Of a stretch of 64,000 nucleotides of DNA, positions 8,438-15,288 are shown in pieces; within the stretch, counting starts at the first letter, position 1; each line of letters starts with the position of its first letter. Origin of the DNA: Candidatus Fimenecus excrementavium. Lineage in GTDB: Bacteria > Bacillota > Clostridia > Oscillospirales > Acutalibacteraceae. The translations under genes and the position numbers were made by a program. The notes beneath the pieces were generated by a model. It saw nothing but the letters and a program-made list of their open reading frames with translations, did not search any database and was not told the origin of the DNA. The stretch spans positions 1 to 64,000 of the forward strand of contig DVGI01000038.1 in the NCBI GenBank assembly GCA_018712805.1. Reading direction: 5' to 3'.

Positions 8438-9172
8438 TTATTTTTGCAAATCTTCCACCACGCGAACAATGTCCTCATAAATGGCGAGCTTCGCGAAGCG
8501 GTCATAATCGGTTTTGCTTTTGTTGATAATCACAAGATTGTCGCCGCCGTAAAACCGAATGTAGGAAGCGGCAGGGTAGACAACAAGCGACGTGCCGATG
8601 ACAAGCAGGGTGTCCGCCGCTTCAATGGCGTGAATAGCGCCTGTGACCACCTGTTCGTCGAGCGGTTCTTCATAAAGCACCACGTCCGGCTTTATCATGC
8701 CGCCGCATTTTTTACAATACGGAATACCATCACTTTCGCTTACAACGTCCACGCCGTATTCTGCGCCGCACTGCATACAGAAATTGCGCAAAACACTCCC
8801 GTGAATTTCATACACGCGGCTGCTGCCCGCCTTTTGGTGAAGTCCGTCAATGTTCTGCGTCACAACGCTTACGCGCTTGCCTTCCTTTTCGAGCGCGGCA
8901 AAATAGCGGTGCGCGGCGTTCGGCAGGGCGTCCGGGTAGAGCATTTTGGATTTGTAAAACTCGTAAAATATTTTCGGGTGCCGCACAAAAAACGAATGGC
9001 TGATAATCTGTTCCGGCGGAATGTTTAACCCGCTTTCCTGGTTATAAAGCCCGTCGGCGGAGCGGAAATCCGGAATGCCGGACGGCACGCTGATGCCCGC
9101 ACCCGTGAAGACGCACAAATTTTTGCTTGCCTTTAAAATTTCCCGAAGCGTCAAAATGTCCTCTTCATACAT
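8438..9172 (-). CDS. cobB: SIR2 family NAD-dependent protein deacylase
   Basis: The 244-residue protein has all sirtuin landmarks: GAGISVPSGIPDFR (about residues 24-37) for NAD binding, TQNIDGLH (about 105-112), the catalytic His in HGS, a zinc site CMQCG/CKKCGG, and GTSLVVYPAA for the nucleotide. It removes acetyl or other acyl groups from lysines with NAD as cosubstrate. The length and the single zinc ribbon are normal for bacterial CobB-type enzymes. A promoter lies just upstream on the minus strand. The gene appears monocistronic. Confidence 0.93.
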   Translation of the reverse strand: MYEEDILTLREILKASKNLCVFTGAGISVPSGIPDFRSADGLYNQESGLNIPPEQIISHSFFVRHPKIFYEFYKSKMLYPDALPNAAHRYFAALEKEGKRVSVVTQNIDGLHQKAGSSRVYEIHGSVLRNFCMQCGAEYGVDVVSESDGIPYCKKCGGMIKPDVVLYEEPLDEQVVTGAIHAIEAADTLLVIGTSLVVYPAASYIRFYGGDNLVIINKSKTDYDRFAKLAIYEDIVRVVEDLQK

Positions 9173-9203
9173 ATTGCGCCCTCCCTTTATATTTTCTATC
9201 TAA

Positions 9204-9232
9204 ATTATATAGCAACAAAAGAGCACTTGCAA
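9204..9232 (-). promoter_or_regulatory. Sigma-A promoter of the sirtuin gene
   Basis: On the minus strand, TTGCAA (9232-9227), a 17-bp spacer and a perfect TATAAT (9209-9204) lie about 32 bp upstream of the ATG at 9172. Confidence 0.8.
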
Positions 9233-9253
9233 AGCTTTTGTGAAAAACAAACA

Positions 9254-9282
9254 TTGCTTTTTTGGAAATTTCTGTGTATACT
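9254..9282 (+). promoter_or_regulatory. Sigma-A promoter of the second MATE gene
   Basis: TTGCTT (9254-9259) and TATACT (9277-9282) are 17 bp apart, about 70 bp upstream of the MATE start. Confidence 0.75.
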
Positions 9283-9301
9283 TATTTTCCGACATGAAGA
9301 C

Positions 9302-9333
9302 TGCCGCCGCGGAAGACCCCGGGCGGCATTTTT
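9302..9333 (+). promoter_or_regulatory. Terminator-like hairpin in the MATE leader (possible attenuator)
   Basis: TGCCGCC (9302-9308) pairs with GGCGGCA (9322-9328), followed by TTTTT. It lies between the promoter and the AAAGGAG of the MATE gene, so it would terminate transcription early unless antiterminated. No ligand motif is recognised. Confidence 0.5.
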
Positions 9334-9352
9334 GCGGGTGAAAGGAGAAACC

Positions 9353-10744
9353 ATGGAGAAAAATCCTTTGGGCGAAGTAAAAGTAGGAAAACTTTTGCGC
9401 GCTTATGCAATTCCGAGCGTCATTTCAATGCTCGTCGGCGCGCTTTATAATATTGTGGATCAGCTGTTTATCGGGCAAAGCGTCGGTATGCTCGGCAACG
9501 CCGCGACCAATGTCGCGTTTCCGTTAAGCACGCTTTGCACGGCGATAGCCCTCTTGTTCGGCATCGGCAGCGCGGCAAATTTCAGCCTGCACCTCGGCGC
9601 CGGGAAAAAGGAAGAGGCGGCAAAATTCGTCGGCAACGGCGTTGTGCTGCTGCTTTCGGGCGGGGTTTTGATTTGTGTTTTGGTCACCGTCTTTTTGCGC
9701 CCGCTGATGCTCGCGTTCGGCGCAACGCCCGACGTGATTGAATATGCCGTGACCTATACCGGGATTACCGCGTTCGGCTTCCCGTTCCTGATTTTAACCT
9801 CCGGCGGAAGCGCCCTTTTGCGTGCCGACGGAAGCCCGCGCTATTCGATGGCTTGCACGCTGACCGGCGCGGTGCTCAACACGATTTTAGACCCGCTGTT
9901 TATTTTCGGCTTTGATATGGGCATGGCCGGCGCGGCGCTTGCCACCGTTATAGGACAAGTCGTTTCCGCCGTTATGGTGATTGTTTATTTATTCCGCTAT
10001 AAAAGCGTGAAACTGCAAAAACAGCACTTCAAACCCTCCGCGCGCTATGCCGGCAAAATTGTTTCGCTCGGCATGTCCCATTTTTTCAACCAAATCGCCA
10101 TGATGGTTGTGCAGATTGTGATGAACAACACCATGACCTATTACGGTGCGCAGTCGGTTTACGGCAGCGACATTCCGCTTGCCTGCTCCGGGATTATCGC
10201 GAAAGTCAGCATGATTTTCTTTTCGTTCGTCATCGGCATTTCCCAAGGGTTGCAGCCGATTGCGGGCTTTAATTACGGCGCGGGGAAATATGACCGCGTG
10301 CGCAAAACCCTGCGCTTGGCGCTGGGCTTCGGCACGGGAATTGCGGTTGTATTCTTTTTGTGCTTCCAAATTTTCCCGCGGCAGATTATCGGGCTGTTCG
10401 GCGACGGCACGGAAGCCTATTTCCGTTTCGCCGAGCGCTATTTCCGCATTTACCTGTTCTTTGTGTTTTTAGATGCTTTACAACCGATTTGCTCAAACTT
10501 CTTTACTTCAATCGGCAAGGCGAAAAAGGGGATTTTGCTTTCCTTAACGCGGCAGGTGCTGTTCCTTTTGCCGCTGCTTGTGGTTTTGCCGATGCTGTTC
10601 GGCATCGACGGCGTTATGTACGCGGGCCCCGTGGCGGATTTTGTCGCCGCCGCGTTGTCGGCCGTTATGGTGCTTTTGGAATTCCGGCTTATGCGCCGGC
10701 AGGAGCTCGAACGCAAAACGAATGAAACCACAGCGGAATCATAA
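9353..10744 (+). CDS. MATE family efflux transporter (MepA-like)
   Basis: The 463-residue protein has about 12 membrane helices and opens with GEVKVGKLLRAYAIPSVISM. It then has NIVDQLFIGQSVGMLGNAA, the family signature in helices 1-2, and the second-half repeat from about residue 235. It is closest in style to the MepA group, which exports cationic drugs and dyes. The start at 9353 follows AAAGGAGAAACC; an upstream in-frame ATG at 9227 precedes the promoter and is unlikely. It differs in sequence from the MATE at 2587. A hairpin in its leader suggests conditional expression. The substrate is unknown. Confidence 0.93.
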   Translation: MEKNPLGEVKVGKLLRAYAIPSVISMLVGALYNIVDQLFIGQSVGMLGNAATNVAFPLSTLCTAIALLFGIGSAANFSLHLGAGKKEEAAKFVGNGVVLLLSGGVLICVLVTVFLRPLMLAFGATPDVIEYAVTYTGITAFGFPFLILTSGGSALLRADGSPRYSMACTLTGAVLNTILDPLFIFGFDMGMAGAALATVIGQVVSAVMVIVYLFRYKSVKLQKQHFKPSARYAGKIVSLGMSHFFNQIAMMVVQIVMNNTMTYYGAQSVYGSDIPLACSGIIAKVSMIFFSFVIGISQGLQPIAGFNYGAGKYDRVRKTLRLALGFGTGIAVVFFLCFQIFPRQIIGLFGDGTEAYFRFAERYFRIYLFFVFLDALQPICSNFFTSIGKAKKGILLSLTRQVLFLLPLLVVLPMLFGIDGVMYAGPVADFVAAALSAVMVLLEFRLMRRQELERKTNETTAES

Positions 10745-10758
10745 TTACAAAAAACAAC

Positions 10759-10799
10759 ACCCCCGCAAGCGCATTTTGCACCGCGGGGGTTTGCTTTTT
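10759..10799 (+). terminator. Intrinsic terminator after the second MATE gene
   Basis: ACCCCCGC (10759-10766) pairs with GCGGGGGT (10783-10790), followed by TTGCTTTTT. It sits between convergent genes. Confidence 0.8.
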
Positions 10800-10810
10800 A
10801 TGGATTGTTT

Positions 10811-11437
10811 TTACAGCTCCCGTTTTTGAAAAAGCTTAATCGACAGCGCCCACGAAGCGGCAAACAATAGGAGAGCGCCGAAAAACACGGGTACACCGAA
10901 TGAAAATGACTCCGGAAAGATAAATGCGCCGGTTTTGGTCTGTGCGCCGATAAGCCCGAACAGCGCGCCGAACACACAAAGTATCACAATATAGAAAATG
11001 CGTGCTTTTTCCGTCCCCAGTTTAAAAACGGCAGGGAGCAAAACCGTCGGCAGGCAAAGACCGAACGCCGCGAATACCAAAAAGGTTTGCACAGAATCCT
11101 CCCCCAACGGCATATCCAAAAAAGCCGAACGAACGGTGAATGCGACCGCCAAAAGCGCAAACCAACCGCACAATAAAAGCAGCGTGAAAACATATTTTTC
11201 CGAAACCAGTTTTGCGCGGGAAACAGGCAGTAACGCGGAATAAGACTGCCACTTGTCGCGTTCTTCATAAGAAATGAGCGTCACCGGAAAAATGCCGGCG
11301 ATTAAGCAGGGGAACAGGGAAAGGGAAATGTTGCTGCCGGAATAAAACAGCACCGCGAGAAATACGATACAAATGAGGAAAAACGGTTTTCCGATTTTGA
11401 AAAGCAGATAAGCGTCCTTTTTCAAAAGGCCTTTCAT
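10811..11437 (-). CDS. ABC-2 type transporter permease
   Basis: This 208-residue membrane protein has about six hydrophobic segments. It is the last gene of a GntR-ATPase-permease operon and overlaps the ATPase stop by four bases. The segment SYEERDKWQSYSALLPVSRAKLVSEKY after the second helix is characteristic of the small ABC-2 permeases that pair with YtrA-regulated ATPases. With its ATPase it should form an exporter of the Ytr/Bcr type. The substrate is unknown; peptide antibiotics or envelope stress are the usual inducers of relatives. Confidence 0.85.
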   Translation of the reverse strand: MKGLLKKDAYLLFKIGKPFFLICIVFLAVLFYSGSNISLSLFPCLIAGIFPVTLISYEERDKWQSYSALLPVSRAKLVSEKYVFTLLLLCGWFALLAVAFTVRSAFLDMPLGEDSVQTFLVFAAFGLCLPTVLLPAVFKLGTEKARIFYIVILCVFGALFGLIGAQTKTGAFIFPESFSFGVPVFFGALLLFAASWALSIKLFQKREL

Positions 11438-12288
11438 AACGTCTCCTCCTTTACCATATAGACAAACAAGTCTTCAATATTGCACGGCAAAAGCTGTGCG
11501 CCGCGCGGCGCAAATTCACGGCGCAGTAAAACTTCCGCGCCGTATTTCCCGACCTTCTTGCCGACCACCGCTTCTTTCGGGAGGGCGTCAAGTGTTTGCT
11601 CGGTGCATTGCAAAACGCCGTAGCTTTCCAAAAGCCGGTCTTTTTCTTCAAAAAGCAAAAGCTTGCCTTTGTGCAAAAACGCAATGTAATCACAAAGCTT
11701 TTCGAGGTCGCTTACAATGTGGGACGAAATTAAAATCGAGTGGGTTTCGTCCCTTGTGAAATCGGTGAGGATTTCCAAAACCTCCTCACGCGCGACGGGG
11801 TCCAAACCGCTGGTCGCCTCGTCTAAAATCAACAGCTTTGCGTCGTGTGCCAAAGCCGACGCGATACCCGCTTTCATTTTCATGCCCCGGGAATACGATT
11901 GAAACGGCTTGTCGTCCGGAACACCGAATTGCCGAAGCAGGGCGAAAAAGCGTTCCGAGTCCCAACGGGCGTAAGTATCTGAAAAAATACGGTCTAATTG
12001 CCGAGCGTTCAGTTGGGCGGGGAAGCCCACTTCGTCAAGCACCACGCCGATGTCGTTGCGCCGGCTGATAAACTCCGGCGCGTCAATGTCGGTGCCGAGC
12101 AATTCGACTTTGCCGCTGTCGCGTTCTAACAGTTTTAAAAGCAGGCGAATGGTGGTGCTTTTTCCCGCGCCGTTTTCGCCGATGAGCCCTAAAATGCACC
12201 CGGTCGGCAGCGTCAAATTCAAATTTTGCAGCTTGAATTTCGGATAGGCTTTTGTAAGATTTTCAATTTGAATGGCGTTTTCTGTCAT
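11434..12288 (-). CDS. ABC transporter ATP-binding protein
   Basis: The 284-residue ATPase has Walker A GENGAGKST (about residues 38-46), a YSRGMKMKAG signature in the LSGGQ position, Walker B LLILDEATSGLD, and the switch His in SSHIVSDLEK. The C-terminal ~70 residues extend beyond the ATPase core as in Bcr/Ytr-type exporters. The start at 12288 overlaps the GntR stop (ATGA), and its own stop overlaps the permease start. It powers the permease encoded downstream. The tight overlap and the regulator upstream place it in a self-regulated exporter operon. Confidence 0.92.
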   Translation of the reverse strand: MTENAIQIENLTKAYPKFKLQNLNLTLPTGCILGLIGENGAGKSTTIRLLLKLLERDSGKVELLGTDIDAPEFISRRNDIGVVLDEVGFPAQLNARQLDRIFSDTYARWDSERFFALLRQFGVPDDKPFQSYSRGMKMKAGIASALAHDAKLLILDEATSGLDPVAREEVLEILTDFTRDETHSILISSHIVSDLEKLCDYIAFLHKGKLLLFEEKDRLLESYGVLQCTEQTLDALPKEAVVGKKVGKYGAEVLLRREFAPRGAQLLPCNIEDLFVYMVKEETL

Positions 12289-12665
12289 TGTTCTTCCTCC
12301 GCGGCAAGCAGCCGGAACATATCGAAAAGCTCTTTCTCCTGCAAATTGCACGAGCCGGCAAGCTTTAAGATTTCACGCATATGGCTTTCAATGGCTTTCA
12401 GGTTTTCTTCCCGCAAAAGCTCGGTGTTTTTCGGCGCGACAAAACAGCCTTTGCCCGCGACGGTGTAAATAAATCCGCTGTTTTCCAGTTCGTCGTAAGC
12501 GCGCTTGGTCGTAATCACGCTGATGCCGAGGTCTTTCGCAAGGCTGCGAATCGACGGCAGCGGCTCGTCTTCTTTCAGTGCCCCGCTGATGATTTGACTT
12601 TTGATTTGGCTGTAAATCTGGTCATAAATCGGGTCGCCGCTTTTGTTGTTAATAAAAATCTGCAC
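12285..12665 (-). CDS. GntR family transcriptional regulator, YtrA subfamily
   Basis: The 126-residue protein is a winged helix (about residues 10-78: DPIYDQIYSQIKSQIISGAL, then LPSIRSLAKDLGISVITTKRAYDELENSGFIYTV). It has only a short ~45-residue helical tail. The absence of a large effector domain is the hallmark of the YtrA group, which represses its own ABC exporter operon. A tandem operator overlaps the -10 element of the promoter just upstream. It is first in an operon with the ATPase and permease. The ligand is unknown. Confidence 0.9.
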   Translation of the reverse strand: MQIFINNKSGDPIYDQIYSQIKSQIISGALKEDEPLPSIRSLAKDLGISVITTKRAYDELENSGFIYTVAGKGCFVAPKNTELLREENLKAIESHMREILKLAGSCNLQEKELFDMFRLLAAEEEQ

Positions 12666-12695
12666 GCTGTCCCTTCTCTCTGTTCAACTGTTCAT

Positions 12696-12728
12696 ATACA
12701 GTATATACAGTATGTACGCGTTTGTCAA
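12696..12728 (-). promoter_or_regulatory. Promoter with tandem operator for the YtrA-type operon
   Basis: On the minus strand, TTGACA (12728-12723) and TATACT (12705-12700) are 17 bp apart. Two head-to-tail copies of the 9-mer ATACAGTAT (plus-strand sense, 12696-12704 and 12705-12713) cover the -10 and part of the spacer. This fits autorepression by the GntR protein. Confidence 0.8.
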
Positions 12729-12788
12729 TAGCTGTTTTCAAAATTTTTGAAATGTGATATTGTCACGGAAAGTTTTTCGCGTTCTGCT

Positions 12789-12794
12789 TATAAT
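12789..12794 (+). promoter_or_regulatory. -10 element upstream of trxA
   Basis: A perfect TATAAT lies 60 bp before the trxA start. No good -35 is seen at 16-18 bp, so this is a tentative promoter. Confidence 0.4.
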
Positions 12795-12854
12795 AACGAT
12801 GTAAAGAAAAAACAACACCGTCCCTTGCGGACGATTTCTGAAAGGAGAATTACA

Positions 12855-13166
12855 ATGTCTGTATTACACATTACAAAAGAAAATTTCGAAAATGAGGTGC
12901 TCAAATCCGACCGCCCGGTGCTTTTGGACTTCTGGGCAAGCTGGTGCGGCCCGTGCCGCATGGTCTCGCCGATTATTGACGAGATTGCGGAGGAGACCAC
13001 CGACAAGAAAGTCTGCAAAATCAACGTCGATGAACAGCCGGAGCTTGCGCAGGCGTTCGGGGTCATGAGCATTCCGACGCTCGTCGTGATGAAAGACGGC
13101 GAAGTCGTCGGGCAAAGCGTCGGCGTAAAATCGAAAGAAGCGATTTTGCACATGCTCAACGGCTGA
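12855..13166 (+). CDS. trxA: Thioredoxin
   Basis: The 103-residue protein is a canonical thioredoxin with the redox motif WCGPC (about residues 28-32) in [14 protein letters not shown]. It also has the cis-proline segment [11 protein letters not shown] and the C-terminal helix. It reduces protein disulfides in the cytosol and would be recharged by thioredoxin reductase, which is not in this window. The start at 12855 follows AAAGGAG by seven bases; a longer frame from 12747 includes the promoter and is rejected. It is monocistronic with its own terminator. Confidence 0.96.
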   Translation: MSVLHITKENFENEVLKSDRPVLLDFWASWCGPCRMVSPIIDEIAEETTDKKVCKINVDEQPELAQAFGVMSIPTLVVMKDGEVVGQSVGVKSKEAILHMLNG

Positions 13167-13196
13167 GAACTTATTTTATAAAGCAAAACAGCGAAG

Positions 13197-13223
13197 CGGC
13201 GTCCGGAAATCGGGCGCCGTTTT
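13197..13223 (+). terminator. Intrinsic terminator after trxA
   Basis: CGGCGTCCG (13197-13205) pairs with CGGGCGCCG (13211-13219) through one G-T wobble, followed by TTTT. Confidence 0.75.
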
Positions 13224-13229
13224 GCCGTT

Positions 13230-13256
13230 TTAGCACTCTTGCGGCTCGAGTGCTAA
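13230..13256 (+). promoter_or_regulatory. CIRCE element (HrcA operator)
   Basis: A perfect 9-bp inverted repeat TTAGCACTC-N9-GAGTGCTAA, identical to the CIRCE consensus, lies about 200 bp upstream of the Hsp20 gene. HrcA binding here would repress Hsp20 until heat or misfolding stress. No hrcA, groE or dnaK gene is in the window. Confidence 0.92.
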
Positions 13257-13306
13257 TAGTTTACAAATTGTTCATAAAATCATCGAAAAAAGATAACACA
13301 TCGGGG

Positions 13307-13312
13307 TATAAT
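13307..13312 (+). promoter_or_regulatory. -10 element of the hsp20 transcript
   Basis: TATAAT lies about 50 bp downstream of CIRCE and 48 bp before the leader ORF. No clear -35 is seen at standard spacing. If this is the main start site, CIRCE would sit upstream of the core promoter. Confidence 0.45.
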
Positions 13313-13359
13313 AGGAAGTGTTGAAAGAAAGAACAGAACAACAAAGGAAGGTGAGTCCG

Positions 13360-13398
13360 ATGTACTGTGACTCTTTCAAACGTTCGATTTCCTACTGA
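13360..13398 (+). CDS. 12-codon leader ORF upstream of hsp20
   Basis: An ATG at 13360 follows the strong AAGGAAGGTGAG (about 13344-13354) and encodes MYCDSFKRSISY before TGA. It lies between the hsp20 promoter and the hsp20 RBS, about 60 bp before the Hsp20 start. The good ribosome binding site argues that it is translated. No homologue is known to me; it could be a leader peptide, a remnant of an earlier start region or chance. Confidence 0.4.
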   Translation: MYCDSFKRSISY

Positions 13399-13459
13399 CC
13401 CAAAAGCGAACGCAAATGCAAACCGGATCAGAAACACATTTTGAATCGGAGGCATTTAT

Positions 13460-13915
13460 ATGTTTGACTTAAGACCCTATAACCGCAAAAATATGATTTC
13501 TTCTTACAATCCGTTCCGTGAAATGGAAGAAATGGAACGCCGCTTCTTTGACGATCCGTTTGGCTTCTATGACGGCAAAGCGTTGGCAGAGTTCAAGACC
13601 GATATCGTCGACAACGGCGACTCCTATGAACTGGACGCCGACCTGCCGGGCTTCGAAAAAGGCGACATCAAGCTGGACATCACCGGCGACGTCCTGACCA
13701 TTCAGGCGGAACGCCATTCCGAACATGAGGAAAAGGATAAGAAGCAGAAATATGTCCGCTGCGAGCGTTCCTACGGGAGTTACTCAAGAGCGTTCGACAT
13801 TTCGGGCGTGGACGCGGATAAGATTAAAGCGAAATATGAAGACGGTGTCCTGAAACTGACGCTGCCGAAGAAAGAAGAGCCGAAAGAACAGTCCAGAAAA
13901 CTGGAAATTGAATAA
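13460..13915 (+). CDS. Hsp20/alpha-crystallin family small heat shock protein
   Basis: The 151-residue protein has a short N-terminal arm with NPFREMEEMERRFFDDPFG and an alpha-crystallin domain from about residue 45 (FKTDIVDNGDSYELDADLPG) to about 137. It ends with GVLKLTLPKKEE and a charged tail. The A-x-x-x-G-V-L motif of the family reads YEDGVLKLTLP. It is an ATP-independent holdase that forms oligomers and keeps unfolding proteins soluble. CGGAGG precedes the ATG. A CIRCE element upstream indicates HrcA control; a 12-codon ORF lies in the leader. Confidence 0.94.
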   Translation: MFDLRPYNRKNMISSYNPFREMEEMERRFFDDPFGFYDGKALAEFKTDIVDNGDSYELDADLPGFEKGDIKLDITGDVLTIQAERHSEHEEKDKKQKYVRCERSYGSYSRAFDISGVDADKIKAKYEDGVLKLTLPKKEEPKEQSRKLEIE

Positions 13916-13931
13916 GCTCTGAAATAAAAGA

Positions 13932-13964
13932 ACCCGGATGCGATAAGCATCCGGGTCCTTTTTT
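13932..13964 (+). terminator. Terminator between hsp20 and prs
   Basis: ACCCGGATGC (13932-13941) pairs perfectly with GCATCCGGGT (13947-13956), followed by CCTTTTTT. It lies between convergent genes. Confidence 0.9.
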
Positions 13965-13977
13965 ATGTATTTTGTTT

Positions 13978-15156
13978 TTATTTTTTGTACCCTTTTTTGC
14001 GAAGCAGGTTGTCAATACGGTCCGCAGGATTCAAAAGCTTGCTGACGGACATATCGTGGTTAAGGGTGTCGATGATATAGGAAAGATATTTAGACATATC
14101 CACTTCACAATACCAGTCGCGCTGTAAAAGCTCCGGCGTGCGGTAAACCAAATTGGTGGTAAACACCTTGTTGAAAATACCGTCCTGATACGCCTTGTCA
14201 AAGCTATCTAACCCTTCACAGAACAGACCGAACGCAGAGAAAATGAAAATACGTGCAGCACCCAGTTCTTTCAGTTTCGAAGCGACTTCCAGCATGGACT
14301 CGCCGGAGGAAATCATATCGTCCACAATCATAACGTCTTTGCCCGCCACGTTGGAGCCGAGGAATTCGTGCTGCAAAATCGGGTTGCGGCCGTTGACCAC
14401 TCTCGAATAATCGCGGCGTTTATAGAACATACCGAGTTCAATGCCCAAAACGGTGGAGTAATAAATACAACGGGACATACCGCCCTCGTCCGGGGAGATG
14501 ACCATCATATGGTCGTTGTCAAAGTGGAGGTCGTCCACGTGGTTGACAAGCGCTTTAATCATCTGATAAACCGGCTGGACGTTTTCAAAGCCTTTCAGCG
14601 GAATTGCGTTTTGCACACGCGCGTCGTGCGCGTCAAAGGTGATAATGTTGTCAACACCCATGTTGTTGCAAAGTTCCTGCAAAGCAATGGCGCAGTCAAG
14701 CGATTCACGGCTGGAACGCTTGTGCTGGCGGCCTTCGTAAAGCATCGGCATGATAATGGTGATGCGGTGTGCTTTACCGCCGATTGCCGAAATTGCACGT
14801 TTCAAGTTGGCGTAGTGCTCGTCGGGGCTCATGGGAACCGTCTTGCCGTACATCTGATAGGTAAGACCGTGATTGAACATGTCGGCGACAATGAAAATAT
14901 CATAGCCGCGAACCGAGTCGGAAAGCGTACCCTTGCCCTCGCCGGTGCCGAAACGCGGAAAGGTCGCATTGATAAGATAGGTGTCGCGCTCATAGCCCGC
15001 GAACGCAATGCTGTTTTTATGCTCGCTTTGTTTCTGTGCGCGCCATTTCACAATGTAACGGTCAACTTTTTGCGCAAGCTCTTCACAGCCGGGCAGCGCC
15101 AAAATGCCGAGTGGACCATAGGGAATTGTGGTGAACTCTTGGGTGTAATCTGGCAT
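13978..15156 (-). CDS. prs: Ribose-phosphate pyrophosphokinase
   Basis: The 392-residue protein makes PRPP from ribose 5-phosphate and ATP for purine, pyrimidine, His, Trp and NAD synthesis. The PRPP loop is visible as VMIVDDMISSGES (about residues 270-282), and MVISPDEGGMSR matches the other ribose-phosphate site. It is longer than the usual ~315 residues, as in a clostridial variant with inserted segments and a longer C-terminus. The start at 15156 follows ACGGAGGAAG; the frame extends to 15213 without an RBS. A promoter and a small hairpin lie in the leader. Confidence 0.9.
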   Translation of the reverse strand: MPDYTQEFTTIPYGPLGILALPGCEELAQKVDRYIVKWRAQKQSEHKNSIAFAGYERDTYLINATFPRFGTGEGKGTLSDSVRGYDIFIVADMFNHGLTYQMYGKTVPMSPDEHYANLKRAISAIGGKAHRITIIMPMLYEGRQHKRSSRESLDCAIALQELCNNMGVDNIITFDAHDARVQNAIPLKGFENVQPVYQMIKALVNHVDDLHFDNDHMMVISPDEGGMSRCIYYSTVLGIELGMFYKRRDYSRVVNGRNPILQHEFLGSNVAGKDVMIVDDMISSGESMLEVASKLKELGAARIFIFSAFGLFCEGLDSFDKAYQDGIFNKVFTTNLVYRTPELLQRDWYCEVDMSKYLSYIIDTLNHDMSVSKLLNPADRIDNLLRKKGYKK

Positions 15157-15188
15157 ATTTTTTCTTCCTCCGTGCAACGCTTTGATTT

Positions 15189-15208
15189 GATACCGTTCTC
15201 CCGGTATC
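15189..15208 (-). promoter_or_regulatory. Small hairpin in the prs leader
   Basis: GATACCG (15189-15195) and CGGTATC (15202-15208) are perfect complements with a six-base loop, 33 bp upstream of the prs ATG. It may stabilise or control the 5' UTR; no known motif is recognised. Confidence 0.4.
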
Positions 15209-15224
15209 TGCATTACTATATAAT

Positions 15225-15258
15225 ATTCTACTATTTTTTACGGCGTTTGCAAGGGCAA
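15225..15258 (-). promoter_or_regulatory. Putative prs promoter
   Basis: On the minus strand a TTGCAA -35 within the GTTTGCAAGGG stretch is followed after 16 bp by TAGAAT, upstream of the prs leader hairpin. Confidence 0.5.
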
Positions 15259-15288
15259 ATGTTCAGAAAAAGGCCCTTATGTAAAATT

